Shown piece by piece: positions 1 through 11,376 of a stretch of DNA of 64,000 nucleotides. The position numbers and the translations under genes are program-made. Source of the DNA: Silene conica (Eukaryota; Streptophyta; Magnoliopsida; Caryophyllales; Caryophyllaceae); NCBI GenBank assembly GCA_029255685.2, contig CM055313.2, forward strand, positions 26,017,079 through 26,081,078, read 5' to 3'. Positions within the stretch are counted from its first letter, which is position 1; each line of letters opens with the position of its first letter. Below the pieces are notes generated by a model. It saw only the letters and a list, made by a program, of their open reading frames with translations. It made no database searches and was not told where the DNA came from.

Positions 1-46
1 AAATGTTTATAGCAACTGTGAAATTAAAGTGGTACATAATTACATA

Positions 47-305
47 CTCCCTCCATTTTTTTTTTTATTCAATACATTTGCTTTTTCACGTTTGTCAACG
101 CACGTGTTACGTGCTTAATATCTTTAGTTACGTATTTGTAAAAATTATAAAAGTTATATATTTTCAATATACTCGTAAAGACAAATTAAACAAGACCCCA
201 CATGAATATGTTTTTTCTTACGTATTGGGAGAAAATTGAAATTGAAGGTTAACTTGTGAATAGTATACAAAAAGCAAATGTATTGAATGGAAAAAATGGA
301 AGGAG
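47..305. mobile_element. Stowaway-like MITE
   Basis: The ends are inverted repeats: the left end reads CTCCCTCCATTTTT and the right end is its near-complement (AAAAATGGAAGGAG). A second matching block lies just inside (ATTCAATACATTTGC against GCAAATGTATTGAAT). TA dinucleotides flank both ends (45-46 and 306-307), as expected for Tc1/mariner-type MITEs of plants. No coding capacity is seen; the small reading frame across it is chance. A poly-A run follows at about 338-356. Confidence 0.8.
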
Positions 306-656
306 TATTACATAATATTACCTTTTGATTCATCAGAAAAAAAAAAAAAAAAAAACTTGCATTATAAGATGAACTTAAATTTTACAATTATTATTTTGGT
401 CAATATGTTATTACTTATGAAGCAATGTTCATCGATTAATTTTACAAATACTCAAATGTTCTTAGACAATCATTTTTAACATATCAAACATATTTTACGG
501 CATATTAAAATTTTCAATAGTAACAATTTTATCATATCTTAATATCCAAGTAGCGAATGTAATACCCGAATCCTATCCAAAAACCCAAACCTACCCCAAG
601 TCCAAAACTAACTACAAACATACAATTCTAGTCAAATAAACAAACATAATCAAACA

Positions 657-3600
657 ATGGCATTGACAATACAAATTCTAGCCACCAAATTGACTCCTTC
701 ACATAACACAATCACACTTTTATCAAATCTTTCCTCAAAATCCCATTTTCACCATCCAAATGCCATCAATTTTAACCCCAAAACCCGGTTCAATCTCCAC
801 TGCTCTAACAATAAACAACAACTGCAAATCCTTGAGGTATAGAATTCTCAGCCCCAATCATTTATTAACTTTTTGTTCGGTCTTTTAGTCAAATGTAGAC
901 GGGTAATTAGTTAAAGGTGAATAAATGATTGTGACAGATAGAAATTAATAAACTTCCAGTTTTGCACCAATCCTTTCATGTCATTGCCATTGCTGTAACA
1001 CAAATGGGTTGTTGTCCCAGTTTTTTCTTTTATGTTCTTGTTTTGGTGAACCTGTTTTAGTTAAAGGTAAACAAATGATTGGAACTGGAACGTGAATGGG
1101 AACGACCCTTTTCATTTCTTTGACATTACTGTAATGGGTTGTTTGAATTTTATATTCCTCTGTCCCAATTATATCTGTATGTTTTTATTATTTGTGAACA
1201 ATATCTTAATTAAAGGTACCTTTTCGTTTCTTTGGCATGACAGTAATGGGTTGTTATTTGATTTTTAATAGGGTTTCTCATTATTGGAAACTGAGCCACC
1301 ATGGGAAAGCAGCAATGTGTGGAGTACCATGGCTTTGTATTTATTCAGCTTACATGTTCCCTTGAGTTTTGGAGGTTTATCTTTGATTGCTAACTTATTG
1401 CATCAGCCTGTTCTTGATCCACAACTAAAGGTTTCAACTTTGAAATAATCGACTTTTTTCTAGTTTACCTTATTGAGTTGATTGTTTGTCTTGTTAGTAT
1501 AAATCCTGGTTTCGCCACTGTCTATGCTTGTGTTCACATTTATACTAAAGGTTTCAACTTTGAACCCACTGTGGGAGTTGTTAAAATTATCGACTTTTTT
1601 CTAGTTTACCTTATTGCGTTGATTGTTTGTCTTGTTAGTATAAATCCTGATTTCGCCACTGTCTATGCTTGGGCTCACATTTATACTAAAGGTTTCAACT
1701 TTGAGCCCACTGTGGGAGTTGTTAAAATTTTCGACTTTTTGCTAGTTTACCTTATTGCGTTGATTGTTTGTCTTTAGTATAAATCCTGGTTTCGCCACTG
1801 TCTATGCTTGTGTTCACATTTATACTAAAGGTTTCAACTTTGAACCCACTGTGGGAGTTGTTAAAATTATCGACTTTTTTCTAGTTTACCTTATTGCGTT
1901 GATTGTTTGTCTTGTTAGTATAAATCCTGATTTCGCCTCTGTCTATGCTTGGGCTCACATTTATACTAAAGGTTTCAACTTTGAGCCCACTGTGGGAGTT
2001 GTTAAAATTATCGACTTTTTGCTAGTTTACCTTATTGCGTTGATTGTTTGTCTTTAGTATAAATCCTGGTTTCGCCACTGTCTATGCTTGTGTTCGCATT
2101 TATACTAAAGGTTTCAACTTTGAACCCACTGTGGGAGTTGTTAAAATTATCGACTTTTTTCTAGTTTACCTTATTGCGTTGATTGTTTGTCTTGTTAGTA
2201 TAAATCCTGGTTTCGCCACTGTCTATGCTTGTGTTCACATTTATACTAAAGGTTTCAACTTTGAGCCCACTGTGGGAGTTGTTAAAATTATCGACTTTTT
2301 TCTAGTTTACCTTATTGCGTTGATTGTTTGTCTTGTTAGTATAAATCCTGATTTCGCCACTGTTTATGCTTGGGCTCACATTTATACTAAAGGTTTCAAC
2401 TTTGAGCCCACTGTGGGAGTTGTTAAAATTATCGACTTTTTGCTAGTTTACCTTATTGCGTTGATTGTTTGTCTTTAGTATAAATCCTGGTTTCGCCACT
2501 GTCTATGCTTGTGTTCACATTTATACTAAAGGTTTCAACTTTGAACCCACTGTGGGAGTTGTTAAAATTATCGACTTTTTTCTAGTTTACCTTATTGCGT
2601 TGATTGTTTGTCTTGTTAGTATAACATTTATACTAAAGGTTTCAACTTTGAGCCCACTGTGGGAGTTGTTAAAATTATCGACTTTTTGCTAGTTTACCTT
2701 ATTGTGTTGATTGTTTGTCTTTAGTATAAATCCTGGTTTCACCACTATCTATGCTTGGGTTCACATTTATACTAAAGGTTTCAACTTTGAACCCACTTTC
2801 GAATTTGTTAAAATTATCGACTCTTTTCTAGTCTACCTTATTGCATTAATAGTTCGTCTTGTTAGTATAAATCCTGGTTTCGCCACTGTCTGTCTATGCT
2901 TGGGTTCACATATATAAAGTACTATCTGTAATGCTAAAGGTTCCAACTTTGAATCCACTGTGTCATTTGCTTATAGTATCGACTTTTTACCAGTTTACCT
3001 TGTTACATTACTAGTTCGCGTTGTAAGTATAAATCTTGGTTATGCCACTGTCGTTCATATCCAGTTTACCTTGTTACATTACTAGTTCGCGTTGTAAGTA
3101 TAAATCCTTGTTATGCCACTGTCGTTCATATGAGCGCTACCTGTCATACTTGATTGATTGTAGAACTATGATTTAGAGTCACACTAAATAACTACATATG
3201 TTTGTGTACCGGAAAATGCTATAGAAGAGCAATAATGTGACTCTTACGATGTAATCGTGACATTTGCTGAGATGTTTGACAATTGTCTATTATTGGCTCA
3301 GAGTTTGCCTGAACCTATGTGCTCCGTCCCTTTTAGCATAATTGGTTGTGTCTTCTCTTTTTCGAAATGCATGGTTTTGGATTGTAACGGAATGAATTGT
3401 ACTCTATGAAACTCGGCTTGAGTTTAATTGAATGCTAGAGGCCATTTTATAACTCATGATTGTGGAGTTCCTTGAGAAAATTAACTAGGGATTTAGAGAA
3501 TATGAACGAATCTTTGATGTAGTAGAACGAAGTTAGAAAGTGATTTGAGCTAGGATGGTAACAATAATGATTAGAGATTACTTGATGCAAACCCGGGTGC

Positions 3601-4845
3601 AGCAGGCGGAATGTTGGCCTAGGTGGTTCAGAAAATTTTCTCAGGACTGCGCTATAGCTGCCGTCAATGTAGAGAATGATCATCTGCTCTTCCCGTCCCT
3701 GCCAGAGCTAGAAATATATTTTTCCATCCTTCTTTTGTAGCGCTTAACTTTCTAGCTGATCAAGCACTAAAACAACGCCTGTCCATACACTTTTCTTAGA
3801 AGCTATTGTTCCTGGATGTATATAGTGTTTCATGTAAAGCTAATACATTTTGGAACCTAAAGTGGGAAACGGGAATAATGGAAAAAAACTTTCTACTTGG
3901 GCTATCCTTTTCCACTAGATAACGAATATGTCGTGGGTTCTGTTTGAAGCTGTACGATTACGGAAATCTGGTTTTAGAATCGTTTTTTTTTTAATTTGAG
4001 CGAATTTTTGTGAAGTGTAAATTAATGGACATATCAGACAATTCACAACACAAACTGTGCCACAATTCCGAATAAACTGAACGTATGCAGTTTCTAGATT
4101 TATAATGGCTGGTGATAAAGTTCCATCACTCATCTGGTTTTTAATATTCGGAATAGGCAGTGGCAATTCTTGTGATCGGGACAGTGGAGCTCTTTGCTGC
4201 TGTGCTTCTTCTCCAGTTCACGGCTAAGCCAGAATACAAGCCGCTTAACTTCCTGGAAGGTGGCAATGTGCTGCGCGAGAGAAACTGGGTATTTTCTGCA
4301 CTTTTTAGTTTTGCAGTTCTCGTTGCAATCATGTACCTGACATCTGCACTCGCTGACAGATTTATTGGAAACGAGGTTGGTTCATAACGTATTTATTTAA
4401 TTAGTCGTTGCAATCATGTACCTGACATCTGCCTGCAGTGTTTTACTTAAGACAAGTGGAGTATATAATTAGATGTTTATAGACGGTTTTTGTCTTCCTT
4501 CAGGATACGAGTAATCAAACCTTAAATGATATTCTCTTAAGTGGCGGTATAGGGCAGACCTCGATCACACTCGTCTACTGCATAGTCGCTCCCTTTTTAG
4601 AAGAGATTGTGTACAGACGATTTTTATTAACATCACTTGTCCCAAGTATGAAATGGCACGAAGCCCTTATCGTAAGTTCAGTTGTCTTCGCAGCAGCGCA
4701 CCTCTCCGGAGAGAATTTCATTCAACTGTTTCTAATCGGTATGGTGCTTGGATGCTCGTACTCTTGGACCGGGAACTTGAGATCATCCATCCTCGTGCAT
4801 TCAATGTATAATGCTTTAACTCTTCTTATACAGTTATATTCTTGA
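657..4845 (+). CDS. CPBP-family (CAAX protease/Abi-like) membrane protein, four exons
   Basis: Predicted exons are 657-836, 1272-1430, 4157-4375 and 4504-4845. All junctions are GT/AG in phase 0 and give 299 residues. The C-terminal exon carries the three CPBP motifs: EExxxR (E219, E220, R224), FxxxH (F248-H252) and HxxxN (H285-N289). These form the presumed active site of this intramembrane glutamate protease-like family. Hydrophobic segments lie in exons 2 to 4. The first 60 residues are rich in Ser/Thr/Asn and poor in acids, so a plastid transit peptide is likely (inference). Plant members are often annotated as CAAX amino-terminal protease family proteins; substrates are mostly unknown. 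Intron 2 (2.7 kb) is dominated by a tandem array. Intron 3 holds a 28-bp copy of exon 3 sequence (about 4404-4432). Exon 2 to exon 3 joins cleanly, but a small extra exon cannot be excluded without transcripts. Confidence 0.85.
1424..2990 (+). repeat. 141/139-bp tandem array filling intron 2
   Basis: About twelve copies of a 141-bp or 139-bp unit follow one another. The word CTAAAGGTTTCAACTTT recurs at about 1424, 1544, 1685, 1824, 1965, 2104, 2245, 2386, 2525, 2633, 2771 and (altered) 2931. Spacings of 141 and 139 alternate, the 139 form lacking 2 bp in CTTGTTAG, so dimers of 280 bp form a higher-order repeat. The first copy begins at the exon 2 boundary itself: the last bases of exon 2 and its donor (ACTAAAG/GTTTCA) are part of the unit and are repeated with it. 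Because 141 is a multiple of 3, parts of the array stay open as 47-residue hydrophobic repeats. I regard those as non-coding because exons 2 and 3 join in frame without them. Confidence 0.9.
2990..3131 (+). repeat. 71-bp tandem duplication at the array edge
   Basis: Two near-identical 71-bp copies (2990-3060 and 3061-3131) start with CCAGTTTACCTTGTTAC. They are diverged relatives of the 141-bp unit just upstream, so this is the degraded trailing edge of the intron array. Confidence 0.75.
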
Positions 4846-6168
4846 TTTCTTATATTATTCGGAAAATGACGGTAATATCAACGGTAAAAAAATTTACCCC
4901 GGGATTTATCATGATTCAGAAGATACGTATCCGTAAAAAAACAGAAACGTGTTTATTAAACTGATCTGAAGTAAATGAAACAAAGCCGAAACTAGATTTG
5001 AAGAGAGCTAATGTAAAACCGTCTCAAAAAATATCTTACAAATTCCCCATACCAACAACGTCGGCACCATAAATTTGTTAAGGATGGACCATCACCATCC
5101 CACAATAATAAGAAGTTTCGTTGATGAGTATTTTATACGTTGTTGTTGCCATGTTGCACACATAAAAAGTTTTGTTGAGTATCCGCCAATAAAAAGTCTT
5201 CACAATTACATTTGGAAAAAATAATCCGAAAAGTGATACGGTTACGGGAATTATTTTAATCAATGATAAATAAAGCTATCTTGAGACCTGTCAATTATGT
5301 CGTTTTTTATGGGTTTTGGGTTACGTTTGTAGATAAATTTGCTTCCATTATGGTGTTTTCAATTAGAGACAACAATTATTGACACGAAGTTGGGTGGTTA
5401 GGGTCAAGACTTTGTGACTCATTTAAATAATTGGGTTGACGCAGACACGACACGAAACTTAATTGGATCAAATTAGGGTTAAACTCCTTTATACGAACCC
5501 GACACAAATAACCCATTTATTAAAAGTGTCGTAATATATTTGGGTTGAGTTAAAAATAGTAGGGCTATAAATCGTAAATTAGTTATAAGTTTATGGGATT
5601 AAATGGGTTAAGTGTGCTAAAAATGACCTATATTATGATAAATAGATTAAACAAATCGGGTTAGGTTATAAAAAAATTAAATGGATCGGAATAAGATTTA
5701 GGTAGTAGTGAGTCTAGTGATCCATTTAAAGTTGACACGACACGACATAATTTGTTCACGAGATCTACTTCTAATCGAGTAATTCTCCATTTATCAACAC
5801 CGAACTATACTTTTCGAGTCTAAATAGAACTATAATCATATCTACATTCAAATTTACTTTTCCAAATCCGATCCAAACTCAACCCAACTTAACTCAAGTA
5901 CTCAACCCAAACCAAATTCCAACTCCGACTCCAACTCAAATTCAAATAACCCCATATACCGAACCCAATCACTATTTGTTACGGACCGATACCGATACCG
6001 ATACCGAGTCAATTTAAAGTGAAAGTAGACAGCAAAGATATAGCTAATGCTAATCTGGCCAAATACACAAATACTACAAAATACCCCCACCCACTAATAT
6101 CATGCCACCTGTCCTGTCCTCTTTTTTATTTTAATTAATTTTTTTCTGAAGATCCAAAATTCCATACA
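4846..6168. other. intergenic, no gene seen
   Basis: AT-rich sequence without a supportable gene. It contains words such as GACACGACACGA and GGGTTA repeated in both orientations (about 5440-5760), suggesting an old degraded repeat. A short GATACC microsatellite lies at about 5976-6006. The sequence nearest 6169 is probably the promoter of the small gene that follows. Confidence 0.5.
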
Positions 6169-6178
6169 TATATAAATA
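6169..6178 (+). promoter_or_regulatory. TATA box of the small-peptide gene
   Basis: TATATAAATA lies 107 bp before the ATG at 6285. A leader without upstream ATG codons follows (CAGTTCATCAAATCAGCAGC and so on), a layout typical of a compact plant gene. No transcript evidence is available here. Confidence 0.55.
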
Positions 6179-6284
6179 CAAATAAACCTAAACATAATAT
6201 TTCAGTTCATCAAATCAGCAGCCGCAAATCACAATAATTTTCTCCAAATAATTTATTTTCTTAAAGTAAAGAAAATAAATAAAG

Positions 6285-6410
6285 ATGAAATTTGAAGAAC
6301 AGGTGAAGCTTAGAGCCTATGAGCTCAAGATTATGTTAAACAAAGGTGTCAAAGTTGTTAGTAAATTTGGCAAGAAGAGTTGGAACAAGGTCAAGAATCT
6401 TAAAAAGTAG
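6285..6410 (+). CDS. 41-residue basic amphipathic peptide
   Basis: An ATG in good context (AAAGATGAAA) opens a 41-codon frame ending at TAG 6408-6410, too short for usual ORF cut-offs. The peptide begins MKFEEQVKLRAYELK and ends KKSWNKVKNLKK. It has about 13 Lys/Arg against few acids, and its hydrophobic residues are spaced 3-4 apart, so one amphipathic helix is likely. It has no signal peptide and no cysteine. A consensus TATA box lies about 107 bp upstream and the leader has no competing ATG. I do not recognise the family with certainty, although short conserved Lys-rich plant peptides of this kind exist. It could also be a chance frame; the promoter layout and lack of introns favour a real gene. 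Function unknown. Confidence 0.55.
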   Translation: MKFEEQVKLRAYELKIMLNKGVKVVSKFGKKSWNKVKNLKK

Positions 6411-7195
6411 TCGTCTTTTTCCGTTTTACGGTTTTTCTAATGCCTGTTCTTAGCGGATAGGTTAGAAAAACCGATTTTATTTTTTGTGGGATTTTATTAT
6501 GGTGTTGTGATTTTTTTTGGGTATTATTTTGTTTTGGATATTTTAGTATTAATTAAATGATGTTTATAAAAGATTGATTGTTTGATTGTTATTGTGATTT
6601 AATGTTATTTTTTTGGTCGATTCGTATTAATTATTGGTTTTCGTAATTGGTATGATGTATAATAAATCACATCAGCTCGCTTTTCAGGCTCTCAGTTGAC
6701 GGAAAAGTGAATTGATGAAAATTTGATATCGTTTGTAACTCCTTGGTTAGCTAGTCAGTCGTTGGCTTTATTAGCTTCACGGTAGATGTGCTTCAATTGA
6801 CAATCTACGAACCTTGTTGAATGAGATTCGAATTAATTGTTTGGTTTCTAATTAATTTTACTTGGGATACAATTCCCTATATTTTATTAACAAAAATACA
6901 TAAAATTAACGGCAAGTGATTAATATTGTCTAAAATTTTAGGTGGTGGATTAGTAATAGAATAGATATTGAGAAGAATAATAGCTCTTCTAAACATCTTG
7001 TTATTCAATTAACTCTTCTCTTAATTCTACATCTTTCTATCATGCTAAATCAATTCAAATAAAAATATCGAATTATTGTAAACCTCCTAACGGTTTTATA
7101 TAACTCTAGCAAATTCTTTGACAACACTGTTATAGTGTTTATTTATTTTATATTTTTCTCATATCCATAGTTAGGCAATGTCCTTGTGAAGACAA
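6411..7195. other. 3' flank of small-peptide gene, no other gene seen
   Basis: T-rich probable 3' UTR with possible polyadenylation words (AATAAATC near 6661), then AT-rich intergenic DNA. No exon with recognisable protein similarity on either strand. Confidence 0.4.
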
Positions 7196-7205
7196 TTTAA
7201 TGAAT

Positions 7206-7389
7206 AGTAAGTCTTGTTTGTGACGGATCAACATTTATAACGGATATTTTGTGAGATAAAATGGATAGAAAATGAGTTAGTAGAGAAAGGGGACCACATG
7301 GGAGAGAGAAAAAGTGGATATTTTGTGAGATAAAATAATACCCGTCGCAAGTTTGCGACGGATATATCCGTTGCAAATGAGAATTTGTG
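7206..7389. mobile_element. MULE-type MITE with 10-bp TSD
   Basis: A 184-bp insertion is flanked by the direct repeat TTTAATGAAT (7196-7205 and 7390-7399), the 9-10 bp length of Mutator-like elements. Inside are GTGACGG, two copies of ATTTTGTGAGATAAAAT, and the hairpin GTCGCAAGTTTGCGAC followed by GGATATATCC. Similar words occur in the element at 23378-23569, which defines a family. No coding capacity. Confidence 0.7.
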
Positions 7390-7399
7390 TTTAATGAAT

Positions 7400-8145
7400 T
7401 CAGTCCTTCCGAATTTGGCCTTTTTGTTTACAGAAGTCCGCAATCGAAGATATGGCCACTTGTATATCAACTTCTTCACGATAACTTATAAATTTGTTTT
7501 CATTAACTAAGATACATATGTTTAAAGTGGTAACGGAATAATTAACGAGGTTAGCTTCTAAAAAATCTACCGTCTAATTATAAATTCTAATTGCGCAATC
7601 GATTTGACGCAAATTCTATTATACAACTGTTACATTACATGTACGATTAAAAAATATGGCTACTTTTTTATATAATACTCCTAGTAATCATTTTTTATGA
7701 CTAAAAATTGAACATTTTTTTATGTGGAATCACTATTTATCAAAAAAATGTAGGTATTTTATCAACACAAATTCTCAACTGTAACAGATATATCCGTCGC
7801 AAACTTGCGACGGGTCAAATATTACCCACTTGGGTAAAAAAAGACAAGGTATTTGAAGTTTTCAATGTTTTGTGTTATATACACAAGTGGAAGTATTTGA
7901 CCCGTTACAAGAATTTATTGTTTTATCAAAACACTACTGCAAACAAAAAAATCCGATTATAGGAAGGTTGAGTTGTCGGCCATAAAATGGACAGCGATGT
8001 TAACGGAATAACGGGATTCTTATTATAAAAATGTAAAGTATGTGGTGTGTCGGTTGGGATGGGACTAAGCAACGGGTATCCTAGATATTATTCACAGCCG
8101 CACCACAGCCTGGAATTAACGTGACCTCATCAACCTAAATGTACC
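7400..8145. other. intergenic with fragment of the same MITE family
   Basis: No gene seen. At about 7780-7912 the words GATATATCCGTCGCAAAC and TTGCGACGGGTCAAATA recur, closing with TATTTGACCCGTTACAAG. This looks like a related or partial MITE, but I could not fix its ends. Confidence 0.4.
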
Positions 8146-8337
8146 TTGAAAGCAAAGTTTGGGAGATCCGGTCTTAAGTCTCCCAAGTGCAAAATCTTGT
8201 GAAATATTCTTAGTTTGAATTTATGCTTAAATAAATTTCGAGTCTGTTACTCTCTAGTAGCTTACCTGTTGTATGTGGTTTGTAAGGGGTCACCTAATGC
8301 GCACCAAGGGTAACGGGTTCCTCGTCACCGAAAAAAA
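8146..8337 (+). mobile_element. degenerate SINE (plus orientation)
   Basis: Clear similarity to the SINE at 18986-19279 read on the opposite strand. Shared words include GCAAAATCTTGTG, GAGTCTGT, GCGCACC and the terminal GGTTCCTCGTCAC before an A-run (to 8337). The tRNA-like 5' part is strongly diverged, so the start is approximate. Confidence 0.6.
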
Positions 8338-8778
8338 TACACGCTAATAAGTAAAATATGAAGATGTTACAGTATATTATCATGATAAATACGAGTATAA
8401 ATTTAATTTTATCATAATTAGTGAGAATATCTAGTAAATTCTCTATATTTAACTTATTAATGTGTATTTTTAGGGTGCATGGTAGAAAAATCGATCGTTT
8501 ATGTGATACTTGATGGTCGAGCTAGAGAAAAGGTCATACTGGTGCTTTATCTTTGTTGGATATTAAAATTACAAACTAACTTTTATTTACCTTATGTTAT
8601 TAATTGTTCGCTTTTGTTGAGATTTTGTACCCACTAAATTATAACATATCTATTTCTCATATAGTTTTAGCATATCTTTTAAATTTTAATGCGATTTGAA
8701 AGAGCAATGGATTCATGATCTGGATTCAAATTCCGTTGACATTAATTTAATCTCCGTGCGACATTTACCGGCAATCTT

Positions 8779-8935
8779 GTATGGACTTTGGACTACGTAT
8801 CCTTTGTGATTTGGGCCGTAAGCCCAATATTGTATGGACTTTGTACTAGGAATCCTTTGTGATTTGGGCCCTAGGTCCAATATTGTATGGACTTTGGACT
8901 ACGGATCCTTTGTGATTTGGGCCCTAAACCCCTGT
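8779..8935 (+). repeat. three 53-bp tandem copies
   Basis: GTATGGACTTTGGACTA recurs at 8779, 8832 and 8885, each followed by CCTTTGTGATTTGGGCC. Period 53 bp, a few substitutions between copies. No known function; the flanking DNA (8338-8778, 8936-9292) shows no gene. Confidence 0.85.
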
Positions 8936-9292
8936 GTGTAACCTTAACAAATTCTCTCTTGCCCATTTAATGCAAATGCTAAAGGCCCAACATCAGGGCA
9001 AGTAACTACAATTGTTTGTTTATTGGGCTAGCTTTTGTGTTGGGCTAAATAACTACAGATTGTTTTTGTTATTAGAGTCCCGTCCCGGTGATTTTTTATG
9101 CTAACGTTTTCTAAACCAGATCGCGAGAGTTGTCTCAAAATTTTATCAGCTAAAGTACTTGAAATCTGCAGGCCTCGGGTCTTTCAGTCTTTCTAATGTT
9201 CTACTCTTATGAATTGTGATTCTTGATACGCATGCCTGTGTGCACACGATCATAAGCAAAATGAAAAGGAGTCATCAGATTCTTATCCTTGT

Positions 9293-10120
9293 AATTTGTG
9301 AGAAACTACCTTACATTTATGGTCATTTGTGAACAACTACCTTACTTTTTTTTTTTGTTAAAAACTACCTTTTGTTTTAAACTTTTGTTAACAACTACCT
9401 AAAAAAAGTTTTGAGGCCAATTTCTCTTTATTATTGGTTTCACAAGTGTGAATTCTCTAAATTTTCATTCTTATTTTGTCGTTAAACTTGATATCCAAGC
9501 TTATCCTTCTTATCTAAAGTTCTAAACGAAAGGAAATTCTTGCCTTTAGCTTCAATTTCTTTCTGCTAAATCCTTTCACTAGCAAGTAGCACTTTGACAT
9601 CCTACTTCAGCCCCCTAAGTAGTTTTTGACAAGAGAGGGAGTTACTATAGCTGCTGCAAATGAAGTATGAAGTATAGCGGCATCATACGGCAATGAGTAG
9701 AATAATATGTATTAGAAATGCATAAACCAATCAATACTAGTGCATTTCATCAAATAAATGCATGACTAACACCTATTCACTAATAGCATAGAGTTTATAC
9801 CATTTAGCCCATGTTCATCATCCGGAGCAATTATTCCACATGCTTAAAGAAAAAAATTGAAGCTAATGGCAAGAATTCCCTTTCATTTAGAACTTTAGAT
9901 AAGAAGGATAGGCTTGGATATCAAGTTTAACGACAAAATAAGAATGAAAATTTAGAGAACTCTCACGTGTGAAACCAATAATAAATAGAAATTGGCCTCA
10001 AAACTTTTTTTAGGTAGTTGTTAACAAAAATTTAAAATGAAAGGTAGTTTTTAACCAAAAAAAAAAAGTAACGTAGTTGTTCACAAATGAGCATAAATGT
10101 AAGGTAGTTTCTCACAAATT
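9293..10120. mobile_element. 828-bp element with about 275-bp terminal inverted repeats
   Basis: The left arm (9293 to about 9570) and the right arm (about 9841-10120) are inverted copies. The outer ends read AATTTGTGAGAAACTACC and its complement, and the inner ends match through the stretch read TTCTTGCC(T/A)TTAGCTTCAA. Each arm has short internal sub-repeats (ACAACTACCT and AAAAACTACCT). The centre (9571-9840) has no open frame of note. Long inverted repeats suggest a non-autonomous MULE or foldback element. I could not find a convincing target duplication, so the family is unsettled. Confidence 0.7.
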
Positions 10121-11029
10121 ATCTTTATTAATATTAGTGTTTTTTTGTAAATAACCCCTTTTATATACGGTTTTTTGTAAATAACCCCTTTTTATGTTTA
10201 CTTTTAAAAATTACCGCCTTAACTATTACCTAATCTTAAAAATCAACCCCCAACGTCGATTATGTACACGATTTTTATAAAACACGAACTACGTACGATA
10301 TTATGACTTAAACTTATATAATATACCTATATTACCCTTACCCACTCATGACACTACCCAACAATAATAAACCCATTCATTCACTTATATCTTCAAACCC
10401 CAAAATTAAAATATGAACCCTAAACTTAAAATCCCCAAATCAATTAATAAATTTTCAAGTAACTGAGTTTCAATTGGGTCACTTTTTGCCCGAAAAGAGA
10501 AAAAACATCTAGTGCTTTGTATTTTATTGGCTGTGACCATCAAGTTGAAGAAGTGTGACTGCATTAATCAATGTGATTAATGTTCACCAAGACTTGGCAA
10601 ACGACAAGGTCATGGTGAAGGTCGATGGTGTTGGAATGCTCATGGGACGAGGTTCCCTTCATTGCATTAGTAACTTCGTTTAATAGTGCGCACGCCTTAC
10701 AGATTTTACCAACTTGGGATGGTTGCTGTACAAAGAGGAGCTAGAAGCATTACTGTACCGATATGATTCACACTACTCCAAGTTATCAGTAAAATTTGTA
10801 GTAGATTAGTTGAGTATTGTAGTAAGATTTGTAGTAGATTAGTTGACTATTGTAGTTACTTGTTGAGATGCAATGTAAAATTTTGTTGTGCACTTTTAAT
10901 GACAAACAAGTTCTTTCATGCTCAATGTCTCACTTGAGACGGATATATCCGTCACAATCTACAGAATACTTAGTATCGTAAACTGGTTTATATACATTTG
11001 AATTCAACTATCAGCAATTCAGCATCTAC

Positions 11030-11158
11030 GCTTTTTGAATAGCTATTGATTTCGTAGTGCTCATAACCCGCTTTAGTAAGCGTTTCTGAAGCCATTTTGT
11101 AGAACTCTGCAGACTGGAATTCAGATGGCAAAGGAAAGTCACCCGGTGTAAACCTGTC
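11030..11158 (-). pseudogene. captured exon of a HemW/RSAD1-like radical SAM gene (fragment b)
   Basis: Read on the minus strand, the frame contains FTPGDFPLPSEFQSAEFYKM followed by ASETLTKAGYEHYEINSY. This matches, from memory of the family, the middle of plant HemW (RSAD1, coproporphyrinogen-oxidase-like radical SAM) proteins, where a YTPGEFPLPSE-type motif precedes a YxHYExSSY motif. The frame stops soon after. It lies inside the Pack-MULE and lacks the catalytic CxxxCxxC region, so it is a captured fragment, not a gene. Confidence 0.65.
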
Positions 11159-11292
11159 CGTAACCAATTACAACATCAAATCCCTAGTATCGTAACTCGA
11201 TTTATATACATTTCAATTCAACTATCAGCATCTATGCATGTTTCATTTCTGATGTCAACCAGAAATAGTCTATTGCCTCGTAAACCTCTTTA

Positions 11293-11376
11293 ATGAGGTA
11301 AGGAAGAAATTAAGTCCATACTCCAGTTCACAACACCGCACGACTTAACAATATCTACTGCCTCGTAAACCTCGTC
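11293..11376 (-). pseudogene. captured exon of a HemW/RSAD1-like gene (fragment a)
   Basis: The minus strand encodes DEVYEAVDIVKSCGV then NWSMDLISSLPH, ending at TAA. This is the stretch just upstream of fragment b in HemW-type proteins. Fragments a and b are in the same order and orientation as in the parent protein and are separated by 134 bp, which may include intron remains. Just beyond a, GAGGTTTACGAGGCA is repeated, a small local duplication. A further minus frame at 11392-11514 (MLRDEIEWASCRPDMQ...) is unassigned. Confidence 0.65.

Noticed and set aside
1478..2917. Series of 68-144 codon frames encoding 47-residue hydrophobic repeats
   Set aside because: They arise because the intron repeat unit is 141 bp. 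Exons 2 and 3 of the CPBP gene join in frame without them, and reading through from exon 2 meets a stop after five codons.
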